Below, in pieces: positions 20,352 to 28,853 of a stretch of DNA of 64,000 bases (position 1 is the stretch's first letter; every line of letters starts with the position of its first letter). The stretch covers positions 62,001 through 126,000 of the forward strand of contig JBBJMP010000016.1 of NCBI GenBank assembly GCA_037718865.1. The letters run 5' to 3'. This DNA comes from JADCRZ01 sp037718865 (GTDB lineage Bacteria > Bacteroidota > Bacteroidia > Chitinophagales > Chitinophagaceae). The notes under the pieces were generated by a model. It had not been told where the DNA came from and did no database searches. It saw only the letters and a list, made by a program, of their open reading frames with translations. Both the position numbers and the translations under genes were made by a program.

Positions 20352-22061
20352 ATGCAATCAAGAACGCAATATATATCGCTGGCTGGTATTACCGCCCTCT
20401 TATTAATAAGCCTGAATGGCTGTAAAAAATTTCTGGAACCAAAGCCTTTTACAAGGTACTCGCCGGAACAATTACAAAGCAAAAAAGGCATAGAAGGATT
20501 ATTGGTAGGAGCATACGGTATGCTGGATGGAGTGGGAATACCCGGTGCCTCAAATTGGATGGTAGGTGCTTCTAACTGGATATTTGGGGATGTGGTATCC
20601 GACGATGCTTATAAAGGCACCGATGCCAACGACCAGCCCCAAATGACGGAAGTGGAATTATGGGCCTCCCAGCCTGCCAATACCTATTTTTATTATAGCT
20701 GGCTGGCCTTGTACGACGGTGTTGCCAGAACGAACGATGTAATAAAACTTGCCAATGACATCAAGGATCTAACAGATGCAGACAAGAAGGATTACCTGGC
20801 CCAGGCACGTTTTTTAAGGGGGCATTTTCATTTCGATGCCAAGCTTAAATGGAATAAGGTTCCCTACGTATCAGAAACCACTACAAAATATGATAACAAG
20901 GCAGATATCTGGCCCATGATTGAGGCTGATTTTAAATTTGCCTATGATAACCTGCCTGTTACTCAACCGTTAGTGGGTAAAGCAAATAAATGGGCTGCAG
21001 GTGCTTATTTGGCAAAAGTATATATGTACCAGAAAAAATTTGCAGAAGCAAAAGCAATATATGATATCGTTATCGCCCAGGGGCAAACTTCCAACGGAAG
21101 AAAATATGATTTGCAACCTGAATATTGGAAAAATTTTGACGTAGCTTTTGAAAATACCTCGGAATCCGTTTTCTCCCAGCAAACTGCAGCAAGCGGTACA
21201 GTTACCGCTTCTGCCGAAATAAGCTATGAACTTTCCTATCCTTATGGAGGGGTTTGGGGCTGCTGCGGATTTTATCAACCTTCACAAAATCTGGTGAATG
21301 CTTACAAGGTTGATGCAAGCGGACTCCCATTCCTGGACGAATCATATAATACTACCAGTCTTAAAAATGATGAAGGTATTCTTTCAAATCAGGCATTTAC
21401 CAACGATGTAGCAACACCTTTAGATCCCCGTTTAGACTGGGCCGTAGGGAGAAGAGATATTCCTTATTATGATTATGGTCCTCATCCCGGCCGTAACTGG
21501 ATACGTGATCAACCCTATGCCGGTCCATACAGCCCAAAAAAACATGTTACTAAAAATTCAGATCTGGGGAACTTTACCAACATCAGTAATTTCAGGCAAA
21601 CCGCCAAAAATTACAATATTATTCGTTTTGCGGATGTATTGCTGATGGCAGCAGAAGCCGAAATAGAACTGGGCAACCTGGCCAAGGGACAGGAATACAT
21701 AAATCGTGTACGGACAAGGGCGGCAAATCCTGCCGGGTTTGTGCCTAATGCTCCGGCCAATTACCAGATCCAGCCATATACTGCTCCATTTGCTGACCAG
21801 GCTACTGCCCGGAAAGCAGTACGTTTTGAAAGAAGGCTTGAATTGGCTATGGAAGGACACCGCTTCTTTGACCTGGTGAGATGGGGCATCGCTGCCGAAA
21901 CATTGAACGCGTATAATGCGGTAGAAAAGGAAAGAAGAAGTTATAAAAAGAGTTCAGCCGGATTTACAAAAGGCAGGAATGAATATTATCCTATTGCCAA
22001 CCGGGTCATCGAGATTGCCAGGGTTGCTGGAAATACCCTTGAGCAGAATCCGGGGTATTGA
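20352..22061 (+). CDS. RagB/SusD family nutrient-uptake lipoprotein
   Basis: 569 residues. The lipobox SLNGC (Cys24) follows a short hydrophobic signal. SusD landmarks are intact: AQARFLRGHFHFDAKLKWNKVP, LLMAAEAEIELG, YINRVRTRA, RFERRLELAMEGHRFFDLVRWG and terminal EQNPGY. It follows the broken SusC pseudogene by 40 bases and would have been its partner, so it is now an orphan unless it works with another SusC such as the paralogue at 15291-18515. It ends 36 bases before a strong terminator hairpin. Confidence 0.93.
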   Translation: MQSRTQYISLAGITALLLISLNGCKKFLEPKPFTRYSPEQLQSKKGIEGLLVGAYGMLDGVGIPGASNWMVGASNWIFGDVVSDDAYKGTDANDQPQMTEVELWASQPANTYFYYSWLALYDGVARTNDVIKLANDIKDLTDADKKDYLAQARFLRGHFHFDAKLKWNKVPYVSETTTKYDNKADIWPMIEADFKFAYDNLPVTQPLVGKANKWAAGAYLAKVYMYQKKFAEAKAIYDIVIAQGQTSNGRKYDLQPEYWKNFDVAFENTSESVFSQQTAASGTVTASAEISYELSYPYGGVWGCCGFYQPSQNLVNAYKVDASGLPFLDESYNTTSLKNDEGILSNQAFTNDVATPLDPRLDWAVGRRDIPYYDYGPHPGRNWIRDQPYAGPYSPKKHVTKNSDLGNFTNISNFRQTAKNYNIIRFADVLLMAAEAEIELGNLAKGQEYINRVRTRAANPAGFVPNAPANYQIQPYTAPFADQATARKAVRFERRLELAMEGHRFFDLVRWGIAAETLNAYNAVEKERRSYKKSSAGFTKGRNEYYPIANRVIEIARVAGNTLEQNPGY

Positions 22062-22097
22062 CAGGAACAGCTGTGATTACAATATTCATCAGTTCAT

Positions 22098-22128
22098 TCA
22101 GGCCGGTAACACCGGCCTGAATTATTTA
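22098..22128 (+). terminator. Rho-independent-type terminator after SusD
   Basis: Perfect 10-bp arms TCAGGCCGGT and ACCGGCCTGA around the 3-base loop AAC, followed by ATTATTTAT. It lies directly after the SusD gene on the same strand. Confidence 0.7.
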
Positions 22129-22233
22129 TACGATAAATTTATGTATAGTCAAAACCCGGTTCAAGGGCATTAACTTCGCAGCATCTTTTCATTAACATGG
22201 AACGGGCAATGCCCATAGATTACCTTAAAAAAT

Positions 22234-23370
22234 ATGAGCTACGAAGACATATCATTTTCTTCGGATGAACTTGCCCGTTATAACCGGCATATCGTCATTC
22301 CCGGTTTCGGTTTGCAGGCACAACAAAAGCTAAAAAATTCCAGGGTGTTGGTAGTAGGCTCCGGAGGATTGGGCAGCCCGGCATTATTGTATCTTGCTGC
22401 TGCAGGTGTAGGTACCCTGGGAATCGTTGATTTTGATGTAGTGGAGAGCAGCAACCTGCAGAGACAGGTGTTGTTCGGCGCAGATGACGTGGGTGCGTTG
22501 AAAGTGGATGCGGCTAAAAGCAGACTGGAGACGTTGAATCCGCATATTGCTATTAAAACCTATCCTGCCAAACTTGATTCCGGCAATGCGCTGGACATTT
22601 TACAAGATTATGATGTGGTGACTGACGGAACGGATAATTTTCCTTCAAGATATCTCATTAATGATGCTTGCGTACTGCTTGGCAAGCCAAATGTATACGG
22701 GTCTGTATTCCGTTTTGAGGGACAGCTGTCTGTATTCAATTATCGGGATAAACACGGTGAGCCCGGACCCAATTACCGGGACCTTTACCCCGATCCCCCT
22801 GCTGCAGGGTTAATACCTGACTGTGCGGAAGGCGGTGTCCTTGGCGTGTTGCCGGGCATTATCGGAAGTTTGCAGGCGCTGGAAGCAATTAAGATAATAA
22901 CCGGTGCAGGACAAGTGACAAGTGGCCGGCTGTTGCTGTTTGATGCGCTGACTTTGGAAAGCAGCGTCGTGCAGATCAAACGCCGGCCTGATAACCCATT
23001 GAATGGAACCAACCCAACTTTAACCGGGTTGATAGACTACGAAGCATTTTGCGGCGTGATCGCAGAAAAACCCGTCAGGGAGATTTCTCCTATGGAGTTG
23101 TTAAACTGGCAGCAAAACGGTGAACTTTTTCAATTGATAGATGTGCGTGAACCCGATGAATACCTGTTGGTCAATATAGGTGCTGAATTAATGCCACTGT
23201 CAACCATAACGCATTATGCAGGCCGCATTGCACGCGATAAAAAAGTAGTGTTGCATTGCCAGATGGGAACCCGTAGTGCCCGGGCAATCAGGGAACTGGA
23301 AAAAAAGTTTGGGTTGGAGAATTTATATAGTCTTCAAGGAGGCATGGTTGCTTACCTGGAACTGATGTGA
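22234..23370 (+). CDS. MoeB/ThiF-family adenylyltransferase with C-terminal rhodanese domain
   Basis: 378 residues. Residues 1-265 are an E1-like ThiF/MoeB domain: RYNRHIVIPGFG, the ATP-binding GSGGLGSP (42-49), DFDVVESSNLQRQ, TDGTDNFPSRYLIND and PDCAEGGVLG with a conserved Cys. Residues about 280-378 are a rhodanese (LIDVREPDEY; active-site Cys in HCQMGTRSAR near 342). Such proteins adenylate the C-terminus of a small sulfur carrier (MoaD/ThiS-like) for molybdopterin, thiamine or thio-modification, with the rhodanese supplying persulfide sulfur. The zinc CxxC pairs of E. coli MoeB are absent: the usual C-x-x-C sites read GPNYRDLYP and RRPDNPLNG. No moa or thi genes are adjacent, so the pathway is undecided. 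Confidence 0.9.
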   Translation: MSYEDISFSSDELARYNRHIVIPGFGLQAQQKLKNSRVLVVGSGGLGSPALLYLAAAGVGTLGIVDFDVVESSNLQRQVLFGADDVGALKVDAAKSRLETLNPHIAIKTYPAKLDSGNALDILQDYDVVTDGTDNFPSRYLINDACVLLGKPNVYGSVFRFEGQLSVFNYRDKHGEPGPNYRDLYPDPPAAGLIPDCAEGGVLGVLPGIIGSLQALEAIKIITGAGQVTSGRLLLFDALTLESSVVQIKRRPDNPLNGTNPTLTGLIDYEAFCGVIAEKPVREISPMELLNWQQNGELFQLIDVREPDEYLLVNIGAELMPLSTITHYAGRIARDKKVVLHCQMGTRSARAIRELEKKFGLENLYSLQGGMVAYLELM

Positions 23371-23493
23371 ATGCAACTGTGCACGTCTGCACATCATTAC
23401 TGCCCGGTTAAAAGTTACCGTCCGTCAATTGCATTCACTTTGGTAATGTTTGTCAGATTTGTAAGCGTCTGATACTTTTGCCTTTCCTCTTTT

Positions 23494-23616
23494 TTACCTG
23501 ACCTTATTAAACATTAGGCATGCAGGTTTTTTAAAATTTGCTTTAAACACCTGTTCAAATGCCTTTTCATTCCGTTCACCCAATAACTCCATTAACGCCG
23601 CATCGTGAACTTCCAT
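23494..23616 (-). pseudogene. Possible N-terminal fragment of an ECF sigma factor
   Basis: About 40 codons read MEVHDAALMELLGERNEKAF then EQVFKANFK, which resembles the start of region 2 in Bacteroidota ECF sigma factors (LL..RNE.AFEQLFK..F). The similarity stops after FKANFK and the frame ends ten codons later, so at most a short remnant is left. It is also too short to exclude chance resemblance. Confidence 0.3.
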
Positions 23617-23761
23617 GCTTAGGGGATGATATCTTGGTTCTATAGCCGCTTCTCTCAAAGATATTTTATATAGTAACAACGGACGAGGGCTTTACCCCTA
23701 CGGGACTGAAAGTTTCTTATGAGGATCCCCTCCTCGTCAAGGCACATCTCTAGAAAAGTAA

Positions 23762-24779
23762 GAAGCATCATGCCCCGGCAGGGGCAACCGGTTTGTAGCC
23801 ATTGAGCAGGTATGGTTTTATGCCCCCGGACGGGGGCTACCATTTTCAACATGCAATAACAAATAATCTTTGCTTTGCAACCTAAGGGTAGCCACCGATG
23901 GGGCAATTGTTAAAGATGATCACATTTCTACAAACGTTTTACCCCTGGCCGGGGTAATAAGTACACCGGCAGTAAATGATTTAAACGTCACCTTATACGA
24001 ATTTAAAAGATGTGTAAGTAGGAAGCATCATGCCCCGGCAGGGGCAACCGGTTTGTAGCCATTGAGCAGGTATGGTTTTATGCCCCCGGACGGGGGCTAC
24101 CATTTTCAACATGCAATAACAAATAATCTTTGCTTTGCAACCTAAGGGTAGCCACCGATGGGGCAATTGTTAAAGATGATCACATTTCTACAAACGTTTT
24201 ACCCCTGGCCGGGGTAATAAGTACACCGGCAGTAAATGATTTAAACGTCACCTTATACGAATTTAAAAGATGTGTAAGTAGGAAGCATCATGCCCCGGCA
24301 GGGGCAACCGGTTTGTAGCCATTGAGCAGGTATGGTTTTATGCCCCCGGACGGGGGCTACCATTTTCAACATGCAATAACAAATAATCTTTGCTTTGCAA
24401 CCTAAGGGTAGCCACCGATGGGGCAATTGTTAAAGATGATCACATTTCTACAAACGTTTTACCCCTGGCCGGGGTAATAAGTACACCGGCAGTAAATGAT
24501 TTAAACGTCACCTTATACGAATTTAAAAGATGTGTAAGTAGGAAGCATCATGCCCCGGCAGGGGCAACCGGTTTGTAGCCATTGAGCAGGTATGGTTTTA
24601 TGCCCCCGGACGGGGGCTACCATTTTCAACATGCAATAACAAATAATCTTTGCTTTGCAACCTAAGGGTAGCCACCGATGGGGCAATTGTTAAAGATGAT
24701 CACATTTCTACAAACGTTTTACCCCTGGCCGGGGTAATAAGTACACCGGCAGTAAATGATTTAAACGTCACCTTATACG
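23762..24779. repeat. Tandem array: 3.9 copies of a 260-bp unit with GC-rich hairpins
   Basis: Units start at 23762, 24022, 24282 and 24542; the last stops matching at 24779. The copies look identical base for base by eye. Each unit carries three GC-rich palindromes: TGCCCC/GGGGCA around GGCA, GCCCCC/GGGGGC around GGAC, and TACCCC/GGGGTA around TGGC. 260 is not a multiple of three, so the unit does not encode a repeated peptide, and the 62-codon frame seen in each copy ends in a stop. Near-perfect identity points to recent expansion. The palindromes resemble REP-like intergenic elements common in related genomes (inference). Confidence 0.95.
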
Positions 24780-25125
24780 GTATCAACGTTTTACCATTAT
24801 ACAATGCAATTAAGATGAGCACCAGGGGCAAGAAAAAACGTAACCATCTATCATGTTGTTTTTCCATAATCAGCTACTACAGTTAACCTTTGTGTGTACA
24901 AGATAAATAATAAGAGAATTTCCTGCAAGGTTCAAATCCCCGGCCGCAGAGATTACCTGTTGAGGCCATTTTCAAAAGAGATTAGGGAGGATAAACTGCC
25001 AGGGACCGGTCGATGTGGTAATGTTTAATCCCGGATACTTCAAAACAAAAAAGCTGTTTTAAAAGCAGATTATTGAATATATTAGTGGCTCTTTACATAT
25101 CAACCAAAAAAATAAATTTACTGTT

Positions 25126-26283
25126 ATGAACCGGAAATTACGTATGGGTATGATCGGCGGCGGAAAGGATGCCTTTATAGGAGCAATTCATCGGCTGGCG
25201 GCCAATATGGATGGTTTAGCGGAAGTGGTATGCGGTGCATTAAGTATTAATAAGGATGTGGCCATGGAAAGCGGCCGTATGCTTTTTCTTGCGGAAGACA
25301 GAACATATACCAGCTATGACGAAATGCTGGAAAAGGAAAGCCAGCTGCCTGAAGGACAGAGAATGGATTTTGTAACCATTGTTACGCCCAACTTTGCCCA
25401 TTTTGCTCCGGCTATGGCGGCTCTAGATAAAGGCTTTCATGTTGTTATTGAAAAACCTATCACCCTGAGCCTGGAAGAAGCCAAAACGCTGAAAGAGAAA
25501 GTTACTGAAACCGGTCTAATTCTCTGCCTTACACATACATATGCCGGTTACCCTATGGTTAAAGAAGCAAAGCAACTGATCAAAAACGGCATCCTGGGTA
25601 ATATCCGCAAAATAAATGTAGAATACAAGCAGGGATGGCTAAGCAAGCTCAGCGAACGAGAGGGCAACCAGCAGGCGGCCTGGCGGACAGACCCGAAAAA
25701 ATCCGGTAAAAGCGGCGTCATGGGCGATATTGGAACTCACGCGGCCCATCTGGCGGAATATATCTCAGGCTTACAGATCACGCATCTTTGTTCATCCCTT
25801 CATACAAAGGTTGAAGGGAGGGCGCTGGATGATGATGGTGAAGTGTTACTAAAATTCGAGAAAGGTGCTACGGGGGTGCTCATTGCTTCCCAGATCGCCG
25901 CAGGAGAAGAGAATAACTTGAATATTAAGATCTATGGGGAGAAAGGCGGACTGGAATGGCATCAGCAGGAACCGAATACCTTACTGCTCAGGTGGTTCGA
26001 CAAACCGACGGAGATCTTACGCGCCGGCCAGAATTATCTCACCCAAATCGCTAAAAATAACTGCCGCACCCCGGGCGGTCACCCTGAAGGTTATCTGGAA
26101 GCTTTTGCCAACATCTATAAAAATTTCGCCCTTACCTTATGGAGCCGGCTGGACAATACAACGGTCGATAATAACCTGGTCGAGTTCCCTACCGTTGATG
26201 AGGGGATAAGAGGAATGGCTTTTATTGAAAACGTGGTTAAAAGCAGTGAAAGCGACGTGAAATGGACAGAGCATGTTATTTGA
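25126..26283 (+). CDS. Gfo/Idh/MocA family oxidoreductase (cytoplasmic)
   Basis: 385 residues without a signal peptide. The Rossmann motif is GMIGGGKDAFIGAIHR at residues 8-23, the nucleotide/substrate region TIVTPNFAHFAPAM follows, and the conserved Lys sits in VIEKPITLS near residue 110. GDIGTHAAHLAEYI carries the conserved His of the C-terminal alpha/beta domain. The GGGKDAFIG start is typical of a subgroup acting on sugars or inositol-like compounds with NAD(P). It stands alone on its strand after the repeat array; the next gene, DUF3127, is 98 bases downstream behind a hairpin repeat. Substrate unknown. Confidence 0.9.
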   Translation: MNRKLRMGMIGGGKDAFIGAIHRLAANMDGLAEVVCGALSINKDVAMESGRMLFLAEDRTYTSYDEMLEKESQLPEGQRMDFVTIVTPNFAHFAPAMAALDKGFHVVIEKPITLSLEEAKTLKEKVTETGLILCLTHTYAGYPMVKEAKQLIKNGILGNIRKINVEYKQGWLSKLSEREGNQQAAWRTDPKKSGKSGVMGDIGTHAAHLAEYISGLQITHLCSSLHTKVEGRALDDDGEVLLKFEKGATGVLIASQIAAGEENNLNIKIYGEKGGLEWHQQEPNTLLLRWFDKPTEILRAGQNYLTQIAKNNCRTPGGHPEGYLEAFANIYKNFALTLWSRLDNTTVDNNLVEFPTVDEGIRGMAFIENVVKSSESDVKWTEHVI

Positions 26284-26313
26284 GCCGGGATTCTGGAGTC
26301 GGGAACTCCGGAG

Positions 26314-26343
26314 CTGCCCGTGGTTGGTGTTTTCACCAACCAC
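26314..26343. repeat. Dispersed hairpin element, copy 1
   Basis: CTGCCC followed by perfect 10-bp arms GTGGTTGGTG and CACCAACCAC around a TTTT loop. A second copy in inverted orientation, differing at one base, lies at 37745-37774. Here it sits just after the oxidoreductase gene and may also end transcription. Confidence 0.85.
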
Positions 26344-26381
26344 CAGCGATTTAATTATTTAATTCTTTCAAACATCATTAT

Positions 26382-26717
26382 ATGGAAATAACAGGAAACA
26401 TTATTCACATTCTTCCGGCCCAAAGCGGGCAGGGGAAAAACGGCGCCTGGAAAAAACAGGAGTTCGTTCTTGAAACCAGTGATACATATCCTAAAAAAGC
26501 CTGTCTGGCCGCCTGGGGAGATAAGATCGATGTTGGCAGACTAAGCGTAGGTCAGACCGTAAAGGTGAATTTTGACGTGGAAAGCAGGGAGTATAACGGC
26601 AAATGGTATACGGATCTTAAAGCGTTCAGCCTGCAGGTCATTAATGAAAACAAAAACGCTGAGGTTAAAGAGCAGCAAATAAATACTGCCGGCAGTGAAG
26701 ACGACCTGCCGTTTTAA
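26382..26717 (+). CDS. DUF3127 family protein (OB-fold-like, SSB-type acidic tail)
   Basis: 111 residues. The body (EITGNIIHILPAQSG, WKKQEFVLET, YNGKWYTDLKAFSL) matches the DUF3127 family of small Bacteroidota proteins, which have an OB-fold-like pattern reminiscent of single-stranded DNA-binding or PriB-like proteins. The last residues, EDDLPF, closely resemble the acidic C-terminal tip of SSB, which recruits DNA-repair and replication proteins. The function of the family is not established; a DNA-related role is inference from the tip and the fold pattern. Confidence 0.85.
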   Translation: MEITGNIIHILPAQSGQGKNGAWKKQEFVLETSDTYPKKACLAAWGDKIDVGRLSVGQTVKVNFDVESREYNGKWYTDLKAFSLQVINENKNAEVKEQQINTAGSEDDLPF

Positions 26718-26742
26718 AGGGTTTAGAACTGGTTAAAGTTCC

Positions 26743-26803
26743 CTCCTTTTCAAGGAGAGGAAGGTTTGCGCAGCAAACCGCGCCTGCCAAAGCTTGGCGG
26801 CGG
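26743..26803. repeat. Three consecutive short hairpins (REP-like element)
   Basis: CTCCTT/AAGGAG, GGTTTGC/GCAAACC and GCCAA/TTGGC stems follow one another directly. The wording of the element (fast succession of GC/purine-pyrimidine stems after a gene) fits an intergenic repeat; the claim that it is dispersed in the genome is not testable here. Confidence 0.5.
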
Positions 26804-27002
26804 GTTATGCAGGGTGCCGGAATCCAGGGATATCATAACAATCAATCAAACACCTGACATAAGTCAGTAAAATTAACCTGCATACGATCTACATTTGATT
26901 ATCCAATATCGATGAAAGAATATCGACATCTAATTTTAAAAGACCATATCCCTGAAAAGCCATTACCTATCCTGATCTATTGAAAACCGAAAATGTTTTA
27001 TG

Positions 27003-27032
27003 AAAAACCCCTAAGTTCACTCAGGGGTTTTT
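27003..27032. terminator. Bidirectional Rho-independent terminator
   Basis: Arms AAAAACCCCT and AGGGGTTTTT around a 10-base loop, with further T after the right arm. It lies between two convergent genes (DUF3127 and the GT2-acyltransferase). Confidence 0.8.
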
Positions 27033-27100
27033 TATTTGCATAACCGACAAAGGGGAAGTGTGTCCGTTAAATGTAAAATATCTCAGGGCACCTTATTGAT

Positions 27101-28693
27101 TTACCTGATGATATCGATGACTTCCATTGATTTGCTCTTTAAAATAGTATTTGGTGGTAATGATTTGTACACTACATTATTTGCGCCTATAACGCATCCG
27201 TCACCTATTGAAACATTTTGCAGAATCACCGTATTGCTGCCAACCCAAACGTTACTACCAATTTCAATTTTTCCGTTATTATACCCTTGTTGGCTAAACG
27301 GTATATTTCTTTCTTTGTATTTATGATTATGATCGTATAATTTCACACCCTCGCCAAACCACGAATCATCCCCAATAACAATTTCCTTATGACAGGTAAG
27401 CGCTGAATAATTGTTAAATAGAACATTATTCCCTAAAATCAATTGTCCCACAATATTGAAATTGCAGAACTTGCCTATAGACACATCAGCTCCTGCAATG
27501 ATCTTTGAATCTTCTTCCATAAAATTAATCCTTGAAAAATCACCGATGTATATTTTTTGCACATCCAGGCTAATGCCCTTGCGATCGAAAAAATTTATCT
27601 TGGCTGTTGAACTAAGGTTTATCGATCCGTAATTTTTTATATTGCTGGAATTTAACCAACCAGTGTATAGAGTGAAAATTCGGTTCTCATAGCCAGAAAA
27701 CAATCTTTTAGGATAGAAATATAGTGTTTTTAGGAGGAAAAAATTGCACCTCCTAAAGATTTTTTCAATGATAGACTTCATATCTTTTACAAGTGCAGAA
27801 ACCTGGTCAATTATTTGTTCACCAATTGGAACAGGGGGAATATTTAATTGCTTAAATTTAACCAGTAGATTCTGTTCCCATTCTGTTTTACCCTGCTCAT
27901 GGAAACATTGCAAGTATTGCGCGAATGCCGTTCTGAATTTTTTTATTTCCTCATTACCCAGAAGCCTACGATCAAAATTGTTTATCCGGATATTTAAAGA
28001 CAAATATTGCTGGTTTATAAGGTTTGATGAAAAATTATTGTCATGAATCCTATATACGAATAGTCTTTCTTCCATTCCGAAAAAGTTAGCGCCCCCCCGG
28101 CATAATTTAAGCCAATAGTCGTGGTCCTCAACTCCGGGTACTGCTTCATCCTGCATACCTATTTTCGAAATCCAGCTGCGTTTAAACACAGCGGATAAAA
28201 CGGGAATATAGTTGCCAAAAAGCATCTTTTTGTATAGCTCAACTCCATGATAAAAGCCCTTGGCTATTTCATTATGATAGTAAAGTTTTATCCTCTTATC
28301 TTGATATTTTGTATAACCGTCTGAAAAAACAACATCCAACTCCCCGTTTTTATTAATGCACTGATATTGAAGTTCCAGTTTTGCCGGAAGCCACAAATCA
28401 TCAGCGTCAATAAAAGCTATCCATTGCCCTGAAGAAACCTTCATTCCGGTGTTGCGTGCAGCAGGCTGTTTTTTGTTTGACTGATGCAAAAGTTTAATCC
28501 TATGGTCAAGCCTGCAGAAATTCTCAACTATGCTCGCTGTTTTGTCTGTAGAACCGTCATTGATGATTATGAGTTCCCATGCTTTGAAAGACTGTTGTAT
28601 TACGGATTGAATAGTTTCGGAAATAAATTTCTCCCCGTTAAAAACCGGTAGGATTATTGAGAAAAAAGGAACATCTACAGTAGTGTCCATCAT
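27101..28693 (-). CDS. Glycosyltransferase family 2 fused to a hexapeptide-repeat acyltransferase
   Basis: 530 residues in two modules. Residues about 8-240 are a GT-A fold family 2 glycosyltransferase: FSIILPVFNGEKFISETIQS, INDGSTDKT, then AARNTGMKVSSGQWIAFIDADD with the metal-binding D-x-D. Residues about 360-525 are a left-handed beta-helix of hexapeptide repeats (IGKFCNF, LILGNNVLF, IVIGDDSWFG, IEIGSNVWVGSNTVILQNVSIGDGCVIGANNVV) with the WbbJ/NodL-like His pair in YDHNHKY. The protein could both add a sugar and O-acetylate the glycan. It is the last reverse-strand gene of the glycan cluster, 160 bases beyond the next glycosyltransferase. The donor, acceptor and acyl substrate are unknown. 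Confidence 0.9.
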   Translation of the reverse strand: MMDTTVDVPFFSIILPVFNGEKFISETIQSVIQQSFKAWELIIINDGSTDKTASIVENFCRLDHRIKLLHQSNKKQPAARNTGMKVSSGQWIAFIDADDLWLPAKLELQYQCINKNGELDVVFSDGYTKYQDKRIKLYYHNEIAKGFYHGVELYKKMLFGNYIPVLSAVFKRSWISKIGMQDEAVPGVEDHDYWLKLCRGGANFFGMEERLFVYRIHDNNFSSNLINQQYLSLNIRINNFDRRLLGNEEIKKFRTAFAQYLQCFHEQGKTEWEQNLLVKFKQLNIPPVPIGEQIIDQVSALVKDMKSIIEKIFRRCNFFLLKTLYFYPKRLFSGYENRIFTLYTGWLNSSNIKNYGSINLSSTAKINFFDRKGISLDVQKIYIGDFSRINFMEEDSKIIAGADVSIGKFCNFNIVGQLILGNNVLFNNYSALTCHKEIVIGDDSWFGEGVKLYDHNHKYKERNIPFSQQGYNNGKIEIGSNVWVGSNTVILQNVSIGDGCVIGANNVVYKSLPPNTILKSKSMEVIDIIR

Positions 28694-28853
28694 TGCAGGA
28701 TTATTTTACTTCAATTAGTTAGAGATAGGTGTTTTATCATTTCATGCCAGATAAATATTGACAACATTATGGGAATTACTTGCGTGATGGCTAACGCTTC
28801 TTCATCATAGGTTTTTTAAAGCTCAACCCGGCATCATTTATACCTGATCAAAT

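Larger units (their letters stand above)
23371..25125. other. 1.75-kb gene-poor stretch containing a 260-bp tandem repeat array
   Basis: Between the MoeB-like gene and the Gfo/Idh/MocA gene I find no convincing gene. It holds a possible sigma-factor remnant (23494-23616, reverse), an inverted-repeat lead-in (GGACGAGGGC near 23678 facing CCTCGTC near 23727), the tandem array at 23762-24779, and about 345 bases after the array in which I see nothing I can name. Confidence 0.6.
26718..27100. other. Intergenic stretch with hairpin cluster and terminator
   Basis: 383 bases without a gene, between the ends of the convergent DUF3127 and glycosyltransferase genes. It holds the triple hairpin at 26743-26803 and the terminator at 27003-27032. 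I recognise nothing in the roughly 200 bases between them. Confidence 0.6.

Noticed and set aside
23762..24779. CRISPR array
   Set aside because: Copies are 260 bases long and contiguous without unique spacers, and no cas genes are nearby.
23870..24886. Repeated 62-codon reading frames inside the tandem array
   Set aside because: The period of 260 is not a multiple of three, each frame ends with a stop, the bases follow palindromes, and no start signals are seen. These are a consequence of the repeat, not genes.
24922..24940. GGTTCAAATCC looks like a tRNA T-loop
   Set aside because: The flanking bases do not form the T-stem, and there is no acceptor, D or anticodon arm upstream.
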